64,000 nucleotides of DNA from NCBI RefSeq assembly GCF_024679095.1, contig NW_026111206.1:504753-568752 (forward strand), in the 5' to 3' direction. The translations under genes and the position numbers were made by a program. This DNA comes from Eriocheir sinensis. Lineage: Eukaryota; Arthropoda; Malacostraca; Decapoda; Varunidae. Each line of letters begins with the position of its first letter. Position 1 is the stretch's first letter. The notes under the pieces are model-generated. The model searched no databases and was not told where the DNA came from. It saw only the letters and a list, made by a program, of their open reading frames with translations. Positions 49,705 through 64,000 of the stretch are shown here, one piece after another.

Positions 49705-52700
49705 TGTATTTTGTAAATGTAATTCAATACAAATTTACCTAATTTTATGTGTATTTTGTATATTTATTTTCATACAAATTAAAATTATTTTTTAGTATTT
49801 TTGTATATAGTTTTATACAAATTTAGGTGATTTCATGTGTATATTGTATATCTATTTTCATACAAATACACATTCTTTTATTGATATTTTGTTTATTTAT
49901 TTTGACGCGAATTTACATTATTTAATGTGTATTTTATATATATATTTTTATACGTGTTTACATCATTTGATGTGTATTTTGTATATATATTTCTATAGAA
50001 ATCTACATTGATTGATGAGTATTCGTATATAGATTTTGAAATAAATTTACACTGTTTTATGTGTATTTTGCATATTTTTTCAATACAAATTTATCTTATT
50101 GTATATGCATTTTGTATATTAATTTTAATACAAATTTAATTATGCTATGTGTATTTTTGTATATGTATTTTTATAAAAATATGCTTTATTTTATGGGTAT
50201 TTTGCATTTTTATTTTCATTCAAATTTACATTATTTTATTTATATTGTTTATTTTTTTTTAAACAATTTTACATTACTCTATGTGTATTTTGTATATCTA
50301 TTTTTATACGTATTTACTTAATTTTATGTGTATTTTGTATATATATTTTTATAGAAATCTACGTTATTTTATTTGTATTCGTATATATATTTTCAAACAA
50401 ATTTACATTGTTTTATATGTATTTTTGCATATCTCTTTCAATACAAGTTTACCTTATTGTATGTTCATTTTGTATATTTATTTCAATACAAATTTAAATA
50501 TTTTATGTGTTTTATGGTATATATATTTTTATAAGAAATGCGCTATTTGATGGGAATTTTGCATCTTTATTTTCATACAAATTTACATTATTTTATTAAT
50601 ATTCGGTGTATTTATTTTGATACGATTTCACATTATTCTATTTGTTTTTAGTATATATATTTTTTATACATATTTACATTATTTAATGTGTATCTTGCAT
50701 ATATATTTCATACAAATTTATTATCTATTATTTATTTTCATACAAATACTCATTCTTTTCATGATATTTTGTTTATTTATTTTGACACGAATTAACCAAG
50801 ATATGTATTTTGTATATATATTTTTATACGTATTTACATAATTTCATGTGTATTTTGTATATATATTTCTATAGAAATCTACGTTATTTTATGTGTATTC
50901 GTATATATATTTTGAAACAAATTTACTTTGTTTTATATGTATTTTTGAATATCTCTTTCATTACATATTTACCTTATTGTATATGCATTTTGTATATTTA
51001 TTTCAATACAATTTTAAATATTTTATGTGTATTTTGTGATATATATTTTTATAAAAAATGCACTATTTTATGGGAATTTTGCATCTTTCTTTTCATACAG
51101 ATTTACATTATTTTATTGATATTCTGTGTATTTATATTGATAGGATTTTACATTATTCTATTTCTTTTTTGTATATATTTTTTTATACACATTTACATTA
51201 TTTAATGTGTATCTTGCATATATATTTTATACAAATTTACGTTATTTTAAGTGTATTTGTTTATATATTTTCATTCAAATTTACATTATTTCATGTGTAT
51301 TTTGTATATGTATTTCAATACAAATTTACCTAATTTGATGTGTATTTTGTATATTTCTTTTCATACAAATTTTAAATATTTTTGTGTATTTTTGTATATA
51401 GTTTTATTCAAATTTAGGTTATTTTATGTACGCATTTACAATATTTAATGTGTGTTTTGTATATATATTTTTATGCAAATTTGCTTTATTTTATGTGCAT
51501 TTTTGTACATATATTTTTTTAGAAATTTGCGTTATTTTATGTGTATTTGTATATGTTTTCTCATACAAGTTTACATTATTTTATTGCTATTTTGTTTATT
51601 TATTTTCATACGAATGAAAATAGATATACAAAATATACATAAAATAAACTAAATTTGTATTGAAATATATATACAAAATACATAAAATAATGTAAATATA
51701 TACAAAAAAAATATATACAAAAACAAATAGAATAATGTAAAATCGTATCCAAATAAATACACAGAATATTAATAAAACAATGTAAATTTGTATGAAAATA
51801 AAGATGCAAAATACACGTTAAATAACGCATTTTTTATAAAAATATATAAAGCAAAACACACATGAAAAAATGAATTTGTATTAAAATAAATATACAAAAT
51901 ACACATACAATAAGGTAAATCTGTATTGAAATAGATATGCAAAATACATATAAAACAATGTAAATTTGTTTCAAAATACATATACGAATACACATAAAAT
52001 AACGTAAATTTGTATAAAAATATATATACACAACACATAAAATGAAGTAAATACGTATAAGAAAATGTATACAAAATACACATAAAATAATGTAAATTCG
52101 TATCAAAATAAATAAACAAAAAATAAAAGAATGTGTATTTGTATAAATATAAATATACAAAATACACATAAAATAACGTAAATTTGTATAAAACTATTTA
52201 CAAAAATACACAGAAGTAATTAAATTCGTATGAAACTAGATATACAAAATACAGATAAAATAAGCTAAACTTGAATTGATATGTATATACAAAATACATA
52301 AAATAATGTAAATTTGTATCAAAATATTTATAAAAATACATATAATAACGTAAATTTGTTTAAAAATATATAAACAAAATACACATTAAGTAATGTAAAT
52401 ACGTATAAAAAATATGTACAAAATACACATATAATCATGTAATTCGTATCAAACTAAATAAACAAAATATCAATAAAATAATGTAAATTTGTATGAGAAA
52501 ACATATACAAATACATATAAAATAACGCTAATTTCTATAAAAATATAAGTCCAAAAATGAACATAAAATAAAGTAACTTTGGATAAAAATATATATACAA
52601 AACACACATTAAATAATGTAAATGCGTACGTAAAATAACCTAAATTTGTATAAAACTATATACAAAAATAAACAAAAATAGTTTAAATTTGTCTGAAAAG

Positions 52701-54020
52701 AAATATACAAAATACACATAAAATTAGGTTAATTTGTATTGAAATACATTTACAAAATACACATGAAATAATGTAAATTTGAAAGAAAATATATAAACAA
52801 ATACACATATAATAACGTAAATTTGTATGAAATATATATACAAAATACACATTAAATAATGTAAATATGTATAAAAAAATATATACAAAACAGAAATAAA
52901 ATAATGTAAAATCGTATCAAAATATATACTCAGAATATTAATAAAATCATGTAAATTTGTATGAAAATTAACGCATTTTTTATAAAATTATTGATACCAA
53001 AATACACATAAAATATTTGAACTTGTATTAAAATAAATATACAAAATGCACATACAATAAGCTAAATTTGTATTGAAATAGATATGCAAAATACATATAA
53101 AATAATGTAAATTTGTTTCAAAATATATATACAAAAACACATAAAATAACGCAGATTTCTATAAAAATACATATACAAAATACACATAAAATTAAGTAAA
53201 TACGTATAAAAAAATGTATGCAAAATACACATAAAATAATGTAAATTCGTATAAATGTAAATAAACAATATACCAATAAAAGAATGTGTATTTGTATAAA
53301 TATAAATATACAAAATGCACATAAAATAACGTAAATTTATATAAAACTATATACATAAAATAACGCAAATTTCTATAAAAATATATGTACAAAAATGAAC
53401 ATTAAATAAATTTGCATAAAAATATATATTCAAAACACACATTAGATAATGTAAATGAGTATAAAAATATGTATACAAAATACCTATGAAATAATCTAAA
53501 TTCGTATCGAATTTAATTAAGAAATACCAATAAAATAATGTAATTTTGGATGAAAATATATATACAAAATACACATAAAATAACCTAAATACAAATACAA
53601 ATATACACATAAAATAATTTAAAATTGAATGAGATAAATATACAAAATAAACATAAAATAAGGTAAATTTGTAATGAAATAAATGAAAAAATACACATAA
53701 AATAATATAAATTTGTATGAAAATATATATACAAATACACATTAAATAACATGAATTTGTATAAAATTTGTATCAAAATATATACTTATACACACAATAA
53801 AATAACGTAGTTTTTTATGAAAATGTATATACAAAATACACATAAAATAATTTAAATACGTAGAAAAATATATATACAAAAAACACATAAAATAATGTAA
53901 ATATGTATGAAAATATATAAACAAATACACATAAAATAATGTAAATTTGGATAAAATATATATACAAAATGAACATTAAATAATGTAAATATGTATAAAA
54001 AAAATATATACAAAAACACA
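49705..54020 (+). repeat. Large shared segment S, copy 3 (partial)
   Basis: Begins in the unit with GTAAATGTAATTCAATAC, the same TAAATG variant as at about 36350 and 11607. It lacks the P2 part and is fused there to the 1.24 kb tandem repeat. Confidence 0.8.
50800..53250. repeat. Palindrome P3, copy 3
   Basis: Left arm to 51612, right arm from about 52437. The spacer, about 0.82 kb, is shorter than in the other copies. Confidence 0.8.
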
Positions 54021-55481
54021 TAGAATAATGTTAAATCGTATCAAAATAAATAAAGAGAATATCAATAAAATAATGTAAATTTGTATGAAAATAAAGATGC
54101 AAAATATCCATATAATAACGCATATTTGCATAAAAATATATATACAAAAATACATATAAAATAATTAAATTTGTATTAAAATAAATATACAAAATGCACG
54201 TACAATAAAGTAAATTTGTATTGAAATAGATATGCAAAATACACATTAATAATGTAAATTTGTATCAAAATATATATACGAATACTCATAAAATAGAGTA
54301 AATTTCTATGAAAATATAATACAAAATAGATATACAAAATACACATATAACTAGTTAAATTTGTATTTAAATACTTGTACAAAAAACACATAAAATAATG
54401 TAGATTTGTATGAAATGAAAACAAATACATTTTATATAAAATATATATGCAAAATACACATTAAATACTATAAATTCACGTCAAAATAAATAAACAAAAT
54501 ATCAATAAAAGAATGTGTATTTGTATGAAAATAGATATACAAAATACACATAAAATAACCTAAATTTGTATCAAACTATTTACAAAAATACACAAAAATA
54601 TTTTAAATTTGTATGAAAATAAATATACAAAATACACATAAAATTAGGTAAATTTGTATTGAAATACATATACAAAATACACATAAAATAATGTAAATTT
54701 GAATGAAAAGACATAAACAAATACACTTAAAATAACGTAAATTTGTATAAAAAAAATATATACAAAACACAAATAGAATAATGTAAAATCGTATCAAAAT
54801 AAATACACAGAATATTAATAAAATAATGTAAATTTGTATGAAAATAAAGAGGCAAAATACCCATAAAATAACGCATTTTTTTTTATTTATAAAAATATAT
54901 ATACCAAAATACACATAAAAAAATTTAATTTGAATTAAAATAAATATATAAAAAACACATATAATAAGGTAAATTTGTATTGAAATAGATATGCAAAATA
55001 CATATAAAACAATGTAAATTTGTTTCAAAATATATATATACGAATACAAATAAAATAACGTAGATTTCTATAAAAATATATATACAAAATACACATAAAA
55101 TGAAGTAAAAACGTATAAAAAAATGTATACAAAATACACATAAAATAATGTAAATTCGTATCAAAATAAATATACAAAATACCAATAAAAGAATGTGTAT
55201 TTGTATAAATATATATATACAAAATACACATAAAATAACGTAAATTTATATAAAACTATATACAAAAATACACAGAAGTATTTTAATTTGTATGAAAATA
55301 GATATACATAATAAGGTAAATTCGTTTCAAATTCAATAAACAAAATTCAGATAAAAGAACGTATATTTGTAGAAAAAATAAATATACAAAATACACATAA
55401 AATAACGAAAATTTGTATGAAAATATATAAAAAAAAAAAAATAATTTCAATTTGTATGAAAATAAATATACAAAATACACA
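51614..55481 (-). repeat. Satellite block 32 (minus), composite
   Basis: To about 54020 it mirrors 7219-9732. From 54020 to 54430 it matches the reverse complement of 25.6-26.05 and 31.6-32.05 kb. After the joint near 54425-54450 it is the left arm of the third P2. A run of 12 or more A lies at 55429-55440. It ends at J3. Confidence 0.91.
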
Positions 55482-56480
55482 TGTATTTTGTATATCTATT
55501 TTCACACAAATTTAATTACTTTTGTGTATTTTTGCATATAGTTTTATATAAATTTACGTTATTTTATTTATATTTTGTATATTTATATTTATACAATACA
55601 CATTCTTTTATTAGTATTTTGTTTATTTATTTTGATACGAGTTTACATTATTTTATGTGTATTTTGTATACCTTTTTTTATACGTATTTACTTCATTTTA
55701 TGTGTATTTATTTTCATAGAAATCTACGTTATTTTATGTGAATTCGTATATATATTTTGAAAAAAATTTACATGGTTTTATATGTATTTTGCATATCTAT
55801 TTCAATACAAATTTACCTTATTGTATGTGCATTTTGTATATTTATTTTAATACAAATTCAAATATTTTATGTGTGTCTTGGTATAAATATTTTTATAAAA
55901 AATGCGTTATTTTATGGGTATTTTGCATCTTAATTTTCATACAAATTTACATTATTTTATTAATATTCTGTGTATTTATTTTGATACGATTTTATATTAT
56001 TCTATTTGTGTTTTGTATATATTTTTTTATACATATTTACATTATTTAATGTGTATTTTTTATATATATTTTAAGTGTATTTGTTTATGTCTTTTCATTC
56101 AAATTTACATTATTTTATGTGTATTTTGTATATGTATTTCAATACAAATATACCTAATTTTATGTGTATTTTGTATATTTATTTTCATACAAATTTAAAA
56201 TATTTTTGTGTATCTTTGTATATAGTTTGATACAAATTTAGGTTATTTTATGTGTATTTTGTATATCTATTTTCATACAAATACACATTCTTTTAATTGA
56301 TATTTTGTTTATTTATTTTGACGCGAATTTACAGTATTAAATGTGTATTTTGTATATATTTTTATACGTATTTACATCATTTCATGTGTATTTTGTATAT
56401 ATATTCCTATAGAAATCAACGTTATTTTATGTGTATTCGTATATATATTTTGAAACAAATTTACACTGTTTTATGTGTAT
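54450..56480. repeat. Quasi-palindrome P2, copy 3
   Basis: Same layout around J3 at 55481. Here the left-arm landmark has lost its CpG (TTCACGTCAAAAT), while the right arm keeps TTTTGACGCGAATTTAC near 56315. Confidence 0.82.
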
Positions 56481-56704
56481 TTTGCGTTTTTTTTTTCAAT
56501 ACAAACTTACCTTATTGTATGTGCATTTTGTATATTAATTTTCATACAAATTTAATTATTCTATGTGTATTTTTGTATATGTATTTTTAAAAAAAATATG
56601 CTTTATTTTATGGGTATTTTCCATCTTTATTTTCATACAAATTTAAATTATTTTATTGATATTCTGTGTACTTATTTTGATACGATTTTACATTATTCTA
56701 TGTA
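55482..56704 (+). repeat. Satellite block 33 (plus)
   Basis: Right arm of the third P2, then units resembling 13.2-13.4 and 47.4-47.8 kb. It ends at an inverted copy of J8 (CTATGTATAACAAAAATAAA). Confidence 0.92.
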
Positions 56705-56955
56705 TAACAAAAATAAATGCAGAATACACAAAAATAGATATGCAAAATACATATAAACAATGTAAATTTGTTTCAAAATATATATACGAATACACATGAA
56801 ATAAGGTAGATTTCTATAAAAATATATATACAAAATACACATAAAATTAGGTAAATACGTATAAAAAATGTATACAAAATACACATAAAATAATGTAAAT
56901 TAGTATCAAAATAAATAAACAAAATACCAATAAAAGAATGTGTATTTGTATAAAT
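56705..56955 (-). repeat. Satellite block 34 (minus), short
   Basis: About six units. It is the reverse complement of 42050-42302, where the same J8 junction occurs. It ends at TGTATAAATATATCTATTTT. Confidence 0.91.
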
Positions 56956-57818
<863 letters not shown>

Positions 57819-58143
57819 AGAGTAAATTTCTATGAAAATATATACTCAAAACACATATAAAATTATGTAAATATGTATAAAAATATATATATCAAATACA
57901 CCTAAAAAAATGAAAATTCGTATCAAAATAAATAAACAAAATTCCGATAAAAGAACGTATATTTGTAGGAAAATAAATATACAAAATACACATAAAATTA
58001 CGAAAATTTGAATAAAAATATATACAAAAAAAACAAAAAAATAAATTTCAATTTGTATGAAAATAGTTATACAAAATACACATATAATTAGTTAAATTTG
58101 TATTTAAATACATGCACAAAATACACAAAAAATAATGTAAATT
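57819..58143 (-). repeat. Satellite block 36 (minus), short
   Basis: Reverse complement of the J17-to-J1 segment seen at 14635-14956 and 28019-28351, so the whole bounded segment was duplicated in inverted form. It also matches 1236-1560. Confidence 0.91.
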
Positions 58144-58522
<379 letters not shown>

Positions 58523-60996
58523 TATAAATATACAAAATGCACATAAAATAAGATAAATTTATATAAAACAATATACAAAGATACACAGAAGTAATTAAAT
58601 TTGTATGAAAATAGATATACAAAATACACAAAATAAGCTTAATTTGAGTTGAATTATATGTACAAGATAATTTAAATAAAGTAAATTTGTATCAAAATAT
58701 TTTTACAAATACAAATATAATTACGTAAATTTTATATAAAATCATATAAACAAAATACACATTAAATAATGTAATTACGTATAAAAAATATATACAAAAT
58801 ACACATATAATCATGTAATTCGTATCAAAATAAATAAACAAAATACCAATAAAATAATGTAAATTTTATGAGAAAACATATACAAAATACAAATAAAATA
58901 AATAAATTTCTATAAAATATATGTACAAAATGCACATAAAATAAATTTGCATTAAAAATATATAAAACACACATTACATAATGTAAATGAGTATAAACAT
59001 ATGTATACAAAATACCTATGAAAAAATCTAAATTCGTATCGAGTTAAATAAAGAAAACACCAATAAAATAATGTAATTTTGGATGAAAGTATATATAGAA
59101 AATACACATAAAATTACGTAAATACAAATACAAATATACACATAAAATAATTTAAAATTGAATGAAATAAATATACAAAATAATCATAATATAAGGTAAA
59201 TTTGTAATAAAAAATATGTAAAAATACACGTAAAATAATATAAATTTGTATGAAAATATATATACAAATACACATAAAATAACATGAATTTGTATAAAAT
59301 TTGTATCAAAATAAATAGGAATACACACAATAAAATAATGTAAATTTTTATTAAAATATATATTCAAAATACACATAAAATAATGTAAATACGTAGAAAA
59401 ATATATATATACAAAATACACATAAAATAATGTAAACTCGTATCAAAATAAATAAACAAAATTATAATAAAAGATTGTATATATGTAGGAAAATATATAC
59501 ACAAAATACAAATAAAATAACTAAAATTTGTATAAAAATAAATACAAAAATACACAAAAATAACTTAAATTTGTTTGAAAATAGATATGCAAAATACACA
59601 TAAAGTTAGGCAAATTTGTATTGAAATACATATACAAAATACACATAAAATAATGTAAATTTGTATGAAAATATATAAACAAATACACATAAAATAACGT
59701 AAATTTGGATAAAATATATATACAAAATATACATTAAATAATGTAAATATGTATAAAAATATATATACAAAATACACATAGAATAATGTTAAATCGTATC
59801 AAAATAAATAAACAGAATATCAATAAAATAATTTAAATTTGTATGAAAATAAAGATGCAAAATACCCATATAATAACGCATATATGCATAAAAATATATA
59901 TACAAAAATACACATGAAATAATTAAATTTGTATTGAAATAAATATACAAAATGCATATACAATAAAGTAAATTTGTATTAAAATACATATGCAAAATAC
60001 ACATCAAAAATGTAAATTTGTATCAAAATATATATACGAATACACATAAATAGAGCAAATTTCTATGAAAATATACATACAAAATAAATATAAAATGATG
60101 TAAATAGTATAAAAATATATATACCAAACACACTTAAAATAATGTAAATTCGTATCAAAATAAACAAACAAAATTCCGATAAAAGAACGTATATTTGTAG
60201 GAAAATAAATATACAAAATACACATAAAATAACGAAAATTTGTATAAAAATATATACAAAAAAAACAAAAATAATTTCAATTTTTATGAAAATTGATATG
60301 CAAAATACACATATAATTAGTTAAATTTGTACAAATTTGTACATGTACAAAATACACATATAATAATGAAAATTTGTATGAAATGAAAACAAATACACAT
60401 AAAATAACGTACATTTGTATTAAATATATTTACAAAATACACATGGAAAATAATGTAAAATCGTATCAAAATAAATACACAAAATATCAATAAAATAATG
60501 TAAATTTGTATGAAAATAAAGATGCAAAATACCAATAAAATAAAGCATATTTTTATAAAAATACATATACATAAATACACATTCAATAATTAAATTTGTA
60601 GTAAGATTAATATACAAAATGCACATACAATAAGGTAAATTTTTATTAAAAAAATATGCAAAATACACATAAAACAATGTAAATTTGTTTCAAAATATAT
60701 ATACGAATACACATAAAATAACGCAGATTTCTATAGAAATATATATACAAAATATACTTGAGATGCTGTAAATACGTATAAAAAAATGTATACAAAATAC
60801 ACATAAAATAATGTAAATTCGTTTCAAAATAAATAAACAAAATACCAATAAAGAAATGTGTATTTGTATAAAAATAAATATACAAAATACACATAAAATA
60901 TCGTAAATTTATATAAAACTATATACAAAAATACACAAAAGTAGTTAAATTTGTATGAAAATAGATATACAAAATACACATAAAATAAACTAAATT
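58523..60996 (-). repeat. Satellite block 38 (minus)
   Basis: Contains the minus-strand series also seen in blocks 4, 16 and 26, and then the reverse complement of 45.13-46.4 kb. A short overlapping pair of palindromes lies at 60323-60351. No gene seen. Confidence 0.91.
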
Positions 60997-61219
60997 TGTG
61001 TATTTTTGTATATACTTTTATATCAATTTACGTTATTTTATGTGTATTTTGTATATTTATATTTATACAAATACACATTCTTTTATTAGTATTTTGTTTA
61101 TTTATTTCGATACGAGCTTACGTTATTTTATGTGTATTCGTATATATATTTTGAAACAAATTTTACATTGGTTTATATGTATTTTGCACATCTATTTCAA
61201 TATAAATTTTCCTTATTGT
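60997..61219 (+). repeat. Satellite block 39 (plus), about five units
   Basis: A short inverted islet. It opens at AACTAAATTTGTGTATTTTT and closes at CCTTATTGTATACAAAAATA. Both switches are seen only here. Confidence 0.9.
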
Positions 61220-63633
61220 ATACAAAAATACACAAAAATAATTTAAATTTGTATGAAAAGAAATATACAAAATACACGTAAAATTAGGAAAATTTGTATT
61301 GAAATACATATACAAAATACACTTCAAATAATGTAAATTTGAATGAAAATATATAAACAAACACACTTAAAATAACGTAAATTTGTATAAAATTTATATG
61401 CAAGATACACATTAAATAATGTAAATGTGTATAAAAAAATATATACAAAAAACAAATAAAATAATGTCAAATCGTATCAAAATAAATACACAGAATATCA
61501 AAAAAATAATGTAAATTTGTATGAAAATAGAGATGCAAAATTCCCAAAAAATATCGCATTTAAAAAAAATATATATACCAAAATACACATAAAATATTTA
61601 AATTTGTATTGAAATAAATATACAAAATGCATATACAGTAAGGTAAATTTGTATTGAAAGAGATATTCTAAAATACATATAAAACAATGTAAATTTGTTT
61701 CAAAATATATATACGAATACACATAAAATAGCGTAGATTTCTATAAAAATATATTCAAAATACACATAAAATGAAGTAAATACGTATAAAAAAATGAATA
61801 CAAAATACACATAAAAATCGTATCAAAATAAATAAACAAAATACCAGTAAAAGAATATGTATTTGTATAAATTTAATTTATCGTAAATTTGTATAAAACT
61901 ATATACAAAAATACACACAAGTAATTAAATTTGTATGAAAATATATATACAAAATACAGCTAAAATAAGCTAAATTTGAATTGAAATGTACATACAAAAT
62001 ACATAAAATAATGTAAATCTGTATCGAAATATTTATACAAATACATATAATAACGTAGATTTGTTTAAAAATATATAAACAAAATACACATTAAGTAATG
62101 TAAATACGTATAAAAAATATGTACAAAATACACATATAATCATGTAATTCGTATCAAAATAAATAAACAAAATAGCAATAAAATAATGAAATTTCTATGA
62201 GAAAACATATACAAATAACGCAAATTTCTATAAAAATATATGTACAAAAATGCACATAAAATAAAGTAGATTTGCATAAAAATATATATACAAAACACAC
62301 ACTAAATAATGTAAATGCGTACATAAAATAACCTAAATTTGTATAAAACTATATACAAAAATAAACAAAAATAATTTAAATTTGATTGAAAAGAAATATA
62401 CAAAATAAACATAAAATTAGGTAAATTTGTATTAAAATACATATACAAAATACACATCAAATAATGTAAATTTGAATGAAAATATATAAACAAATACACT
62501 TAAAATAACGTAAATTTGTATAAAATATATATCCAAGATACACATTAAATAATGTAAATGTGTATAAAAAAATATATACAAAAAACAAATAGAATAATGT
62601 AAAATCGTATCAAAATAAATACACAGAATATCAATAAAATAATGTAAATTTGTATGAAAATAAAGATGCAAAATTCCCAAATATTATCGTATTTTTTATA
62701 AAAATATATATACCAAAATACACATAAAATATTTAAATTTGTATTGAAATAAATATACAAAATGCATATACAGTAAGGTAAATTTGTATTGAAAGAGATA
62801 TTCAAAAATACATATAAAACAATGTAAATTTGTTTCAAAATATATATACGAATACACATAAAATGAAGTAGATTTCTATAGAAATATATATACAAAATAC
62901 ATATGAAATTATGTAAATACGTATAAAAATATATATACAAAATACATATCAAATAATGTAAATTCGTGTCAAAATAAATAAACAAAATATCATGAAAAGA
63001 ATGTGTATTTGTATGAAAATAGATAATAGATAATAAATTTGTATAAAATATATATGCAAGATACACATTAAATAATGTAAATATGTATAAAAAAGTATAT
63101 ACAAAAGACAAATAGAATAATGTAAAATCGTATCAAAATAAATACATCGAATATTAATAAAATAATGTAAATTTGTATGAAAATAAAGATGCAAAATTCC
63201 CATAAAATAGCGCATTTCTTATAAAAATATATATACCAAAATACACATAAAATATTTAAATTTGTATTGAAATAAATATACAAAATGCACATACAATTAG
63301 GTAAATTTGTATTGAAAGAGATATGCAAAAATACATATAAAACAATGTAAATTTGTTTCAAAATATATATACGAATACAAATAAAAAAACGTAGATTTCT
63401 ATAAAAATATAGATACAAAATACACATAAAATTAGATAAATACGTATAAAAAAATGTATACAAAATACACATAAAATTATGTAAATTTGAATGAAAATAA
63501 ATAAACAAAATACCTATAAAAGAATGTGTATTTGGATAAATATAAATATACAAAATACACATACAAAATAAACATAAAATAAGGTAGATTTGTAATAAAA
63601 TATATGTACAAAATACACAAAAAATAATGTATG
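61220..63633 (-). repeat. Satellite block 40 (minus)
   Basis: Resembles the reverse complement of 50.3-51.6 kb and parts of 9.73-11.0 kb. A truncated unit lies near 61861-61880 (TTTGTATAAATTTAATTTAT). It ends near AATAATGTATGTTAATGTGT. Confidence 0.91.
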
Positions 63634-64000
63634 TTAATGTGTATTCGCATATATATTTTGAAACAAATTTACATTATTTTATATGTATTTTGCATATCTA
63701 TTTCAATACAAATTTATCTTATTGTATGTGCATTTTGTATATTTATTTTGATACAAATTCAAATATTTTATGTGTATTTTGGTATCACTAATTTTATAAA
63801 AAATGCGTTATTTTATAGGTATTTTGCATCTTAATTTTCATACAAATTTACATTATTTTATTAATATTCTGTGTATATATTTTGATACGATTTTACATTA
63901 TTCTATTTGTGTTTTGTATATATTTTTTTATACATATTTACATTATTTAATGTGTATTTTGTATATATATTTCATACAAATTTACGTTATTATATGTGTA
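63634..64000 (+). repeat. Satellite block 41 (plus), cut by the window edge
   Basis: Matches 8097-8460 and 26850-27210. The array clearly continues beyond the window. Confidence 0.92.

Larger units (their letters stand above)
45128..51613 (+). repeat. Satellite block 31 (plus), the longest block
   Basis: It holds the 1.24 kb tandem higher-order repeat (about 46.7-49.7 kb) and then the start of the third copy of the large shared segment (49705 onward). A (TTATTTATTA)n patch lies near 46494-46524. It ends at J4. Confidence 0.93.

Noticed and set aside
60323..60351. Overlapping 16-bp palindromes (AAATTTGTACAAATTT and TTTGTACATGTACAAA) as an operator
   Set aside because: They arise from a partial duplication of GTACAAATTT inside one unit. 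There is no nearby gene to regulate.

Overview
The window holds no gene that I can support. All 64 kb is one A+T-rich tandem repeat family (satellite DNA). The basic unit is about 44-45 bp. Its core is close to TGTGTATTTTGTATATATAT, followed by a short T-tract, then ATACAAATTTAC, then TTATTTTA leading into the next unit. A typical unit is about 87% A+T, with roughly 25 T and 14 A on the strand that carries this core. This points to non-coding nuclear DNA of a eukaryote, such as a centromeric, pericentromeric or sex-chromosome heterochromatin block. I cannot name the organism. No rRNA, tRNA, transposon, CRISPR array or protein family is recognisable.

Layout. The array is not one head-to-tail run. 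I can follow 41 consecutive blocks whose T-rich core lies alternately on the plus and minus strand, from about 140 bp (18001-18143) to about 6.5 kb (45128-51613). Many of the 40 orientation switches are copies of a few junctions: one junction sequence occurs seven times, two occur four times and several occur two or three times. The switches therefore sit inside larger units that were later duplicated, in both directions. Seven long (TA)n tracts (about 85-151 bp) are embedded in the array, and six of them fall at just two homologous positions.

Higher-order structure. (1) About 64-7218 is one large palindrome, with roughly 3 kb arms around a 1.2 kb centre. (2) That centre recurs inverted at about 13420-14634. 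(3) A quasi-palindrome with arms near 0.9 kb occurs three times, around 12.3, 35.7 and 55.5 kb. (4) A second palindrome type occurs three times, around 9.3, 38.9 and 52.0 kb. (5) Types 3 and 4 lie in a multi-kilobase segment found inverted at 7219-13395, direct at 34692-40870, and direct but shorter at 49705-54020. (6) A unit of nearly 3 kb occurs three times from 14.6, 18.7 and 28.0 kb. (7) A duplication of about 3.9 kb links 23815-27762 with 29773-33644, and its second copy carries a 124-bp deletion bounded by a 12-bp direct repeat. (8) A 1.24 kb higher-order repeat runs in tandem from about 46.7 to 49.7 kb.

Reading frames. A 45-bp unit is exactly 15 codons, so frames on the T-rich strand stay open for a few units and give 60-220 residue strings rich in Y, F, I, L and C with a 15-residue period. 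Wherever a 44-bp unit follows, the frame shifts. These are by-products of the repeat, and I list none as a gene. Block and duplication ends are by-eye estimates, good to about 10-50 bp unless exact bases are given.
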